Source: Todiramphus chloris collaris | Lineage: Eukaryota; Chordata; Aves; Coraciiformes; Alcedinidae | Length of the DNA stretch: 64,000 bases | Assembly: GCA_025345505.1 (NCBI GenBank) | Contig: JANVCC010000125.1 | Span: forward strand, 2,550,779-2,614,778 | Reading direction: 5' to 3' | Part shown: one piece after another, positions 62,501 through 64,000 of the stretch | Layout: every line of letters starts with the position of its first letter | Position numbering within the stretch: position 1 is the first letter of the stretch | Translations under genes and position numbers: made by a program | Notes under the pieces: model-generated | Database searches by the model: none | What the model was told of the DNA's origin: nothing | What the model saw: the letters and a program-made list of their open reading frames with translations, nothing else

Positions 62501-64000
62501 CTCTGAGATTTCTGGTTGTAATTTCCACACAAATAATGCCACCTTTACTTTTTCACAACTACTGTTCAAGAATCAGCGGTAAACGTTCAGGGATGGAAGT
62601 TTAAAAGACAGTGTAATGATGCAAGCTGGGCACCTCTGGGGTTGCAACGAAGACTATGGAGCAGAACCGCCCTTCACCTTCATCTGAAAGGGCTCACACA
62701 AGGTCTGTAAATGGCTGCTTTCAAAAAAAAAAGGTAAAAAAAATAAACCAACCCCTCCTCAGCTCCTGTGTCTGCTGAATGCAGTAACACAGGGCACTTA
62801 TTTCTGTATCAAACGTGGTTACAATTCTGCTGCAACCACATCTTCTGAAAACAGAAAGGGGATTTATTTGCAACTGCTGATTCCGATGCAGTGGCAGAGT
62901 TCAGGAAACCAGGACACAGGGTGCACTTGAGACCAAAGAAATTCCAGCTCAGCAACACCCACCTACTCACACACCACACCTGAGGCTGCGAGCAGGGCAG
63001 AGCACGCCCTGCATCCTCTCCAACCTCAGAGCCTGGAAATTCCTCTTTGGGAATGTGCACGTAGACAGGGTCTACATGAAGCCATACCGAGATAAACAGG
63101 GAAGATAAACAACCTTACAGCCTTTCTTTCTCTGGTGAATGCCCAGCCCTCTGTATATGCACAGTAGGAGACCTGTTTGCACATTCATAAAAGCCTTTTT
63201 TCCCCCCACCCCTCTTCTTTTGGAAATGAAGCATGTCTTCAGGAGAATACCAAGGAAAGAAAGGGTAAAGAGAGCATGCCAGTCCTTTGAAGTCCAGGAA
63301 AGCATTCCCAGGAACTGAAAAGCTGCCCTTGAATCCACTGCAGAACAGACTCATCCTCAGAGGAAACAGCTGTCTTTGGGGTCTACAGCCAGCCAGAATA
63401 AGCAGAGCTCCACAGCCAGCAGGTCCCACAGCAAAGCCACGCTGGAGGCTTGGTTAAAGGCAGTTCAAGTCAAACTGCAAGGGAATTATACCTTTGGTCT
63501 ACCTACTTAGGAGTCTTACAGAAAGCTCTGTTCATCTAAACCCATCAATTTTTAATGAAAAGGGGTTTTGCCCTCCCATCAAGGATATGGGTATAAGGAA
63601 TACAGCTGAAGCACTGTTTCAACTCTATTCTTAGGAAGTCATAAAATAGCTTTTTTTTTTTTTTTTAAAGGAAAAGGGTCTTTCCTCATTTATTTGACTG
63701 TCAAAACACAGCCTTTCCAATGACAAAGGCAAACGTGGCTTGTTAGAAATCATAAATCAGGAAACAAAACCCCACTCTCACTGTCTTAGTACTTTATTAG
63801 TACATTCCACAAAGCCCTCTGCTTTACCAGCAGGAATACCTTTAACTGGCTCTTCAGGAGATTCCAGACCAAGTCTGACTTCCTTTGACTACTGGAAAGG
63901 TTCCTCGGCTATCAGCCCAGAAGCTGTGCTACCCAGGAAATAGTCCTAAAAATCTTATCCTTTCCTTCCCTTCCCCCTTTTCTTTCTTTTTTCCTTTTCC

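Larger units (their letters stand above)
56022..64000 (-). other. PTK2: Upstream PTK2 intron sequence (partial)
   Basis: This is non-coding sequence upstream, in transcript order, of the first visible exon. The exon expected next, coding for the residues just before Gly66, was looked for on the minus strand and not found, so the intron probably continues past the window edge. It contains one CR1 LINE 3' copy, a Z-DNA-prone alternating purine-pyrimidine block, a short TAAAA repeat, a 26-bp tandem duplication and homopolymer runs. No other gene is recognised. Confidence 0.75.

Noticed and set aside
56022..64000. Earlier FAK exons (start codon and first part of F1)
   Set aside because: No minus-strand match to the residues preceding Gly66 was seen; they are presumed to lie beyond the right edge.
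1..64000. tRNA, rRNA or other structured RNA genes
   Set aside because: No B-box-like tRNA motif with a fitting cloverleaf and no rRNA segments were noticed by eye; a covariance-model scan would be decisive.

Overview
The window is animal nuclear DNA from a bird. It is AT-rich and gene-poor, with short exons separated by long introns. CR1 LINE 3' ends and ERVL-type LTR fragments lie in the introns, which is the usual avian mix. I cannot name the species.

The only gene I can support is PTK2 (focal adhesion kinase, FAK), transcribed on the minus strand from right to left. Eleven consecutive internal coding exons lie between 56021 and 12567. Joined, they give 982 nt with no stop codon. They encode residues about 66 to 392 (chicken FAK numbering from memory) plus the first base of codon 393. 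This covers part of the FERM F1 lobe, all of F2 (with the basic phosphoinositide patch and the residues that dock on the kinase domain), all of F3, and most of the linker carrying the Src-SH3 docking motif. All acceptors are AG, all donors are GT, and every intron phase matches. The upstream exons (start codon, start of F1) and the downstream exons (Tyr397, kinase, FAT) are not seen and should lie outside the window.

Layout. 56022-64000 is the intron upstream of the first visible exon and carries an approximately 0.8 kb CR1 3' copy. 49026-55854 and 33752-48937 are the two introns splitting F1 and F2. The second, 15 kb long, holds a GC-rich island at 34.3-36.1 kb made of a 43-bp duplication, an LTR-like segment, a nine-unit 27-bp minisatellite and an internally deleted CR1, followed by two minus-strand CR1 copies. 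22494-33751 holds seven fairly close exons (F2 and F3). 15063-22493 carries an ERVL-like LTR with a possible primer-binding site. 12567-15062 holds two tiny linker exons of 31 and 53 nt. 1-12566 is the start of the next intron. It carries a candidate cassette exon, a long near-perfect hairpin and two small CR1 fragments.

Most open frames of 60 to 196 codons in the window are chance, repeat-derived, or overhang from real exons. I found no bacterial, CRISPR, tRNA or rRNA feature, and no undescribed multigene system. The best leads are the frame-preserving microexon pair around the SH3 motif, the possible cassette exon at 10843-10914, the hairpin at 7390-7471 and the 35.6 kb minisatellite.
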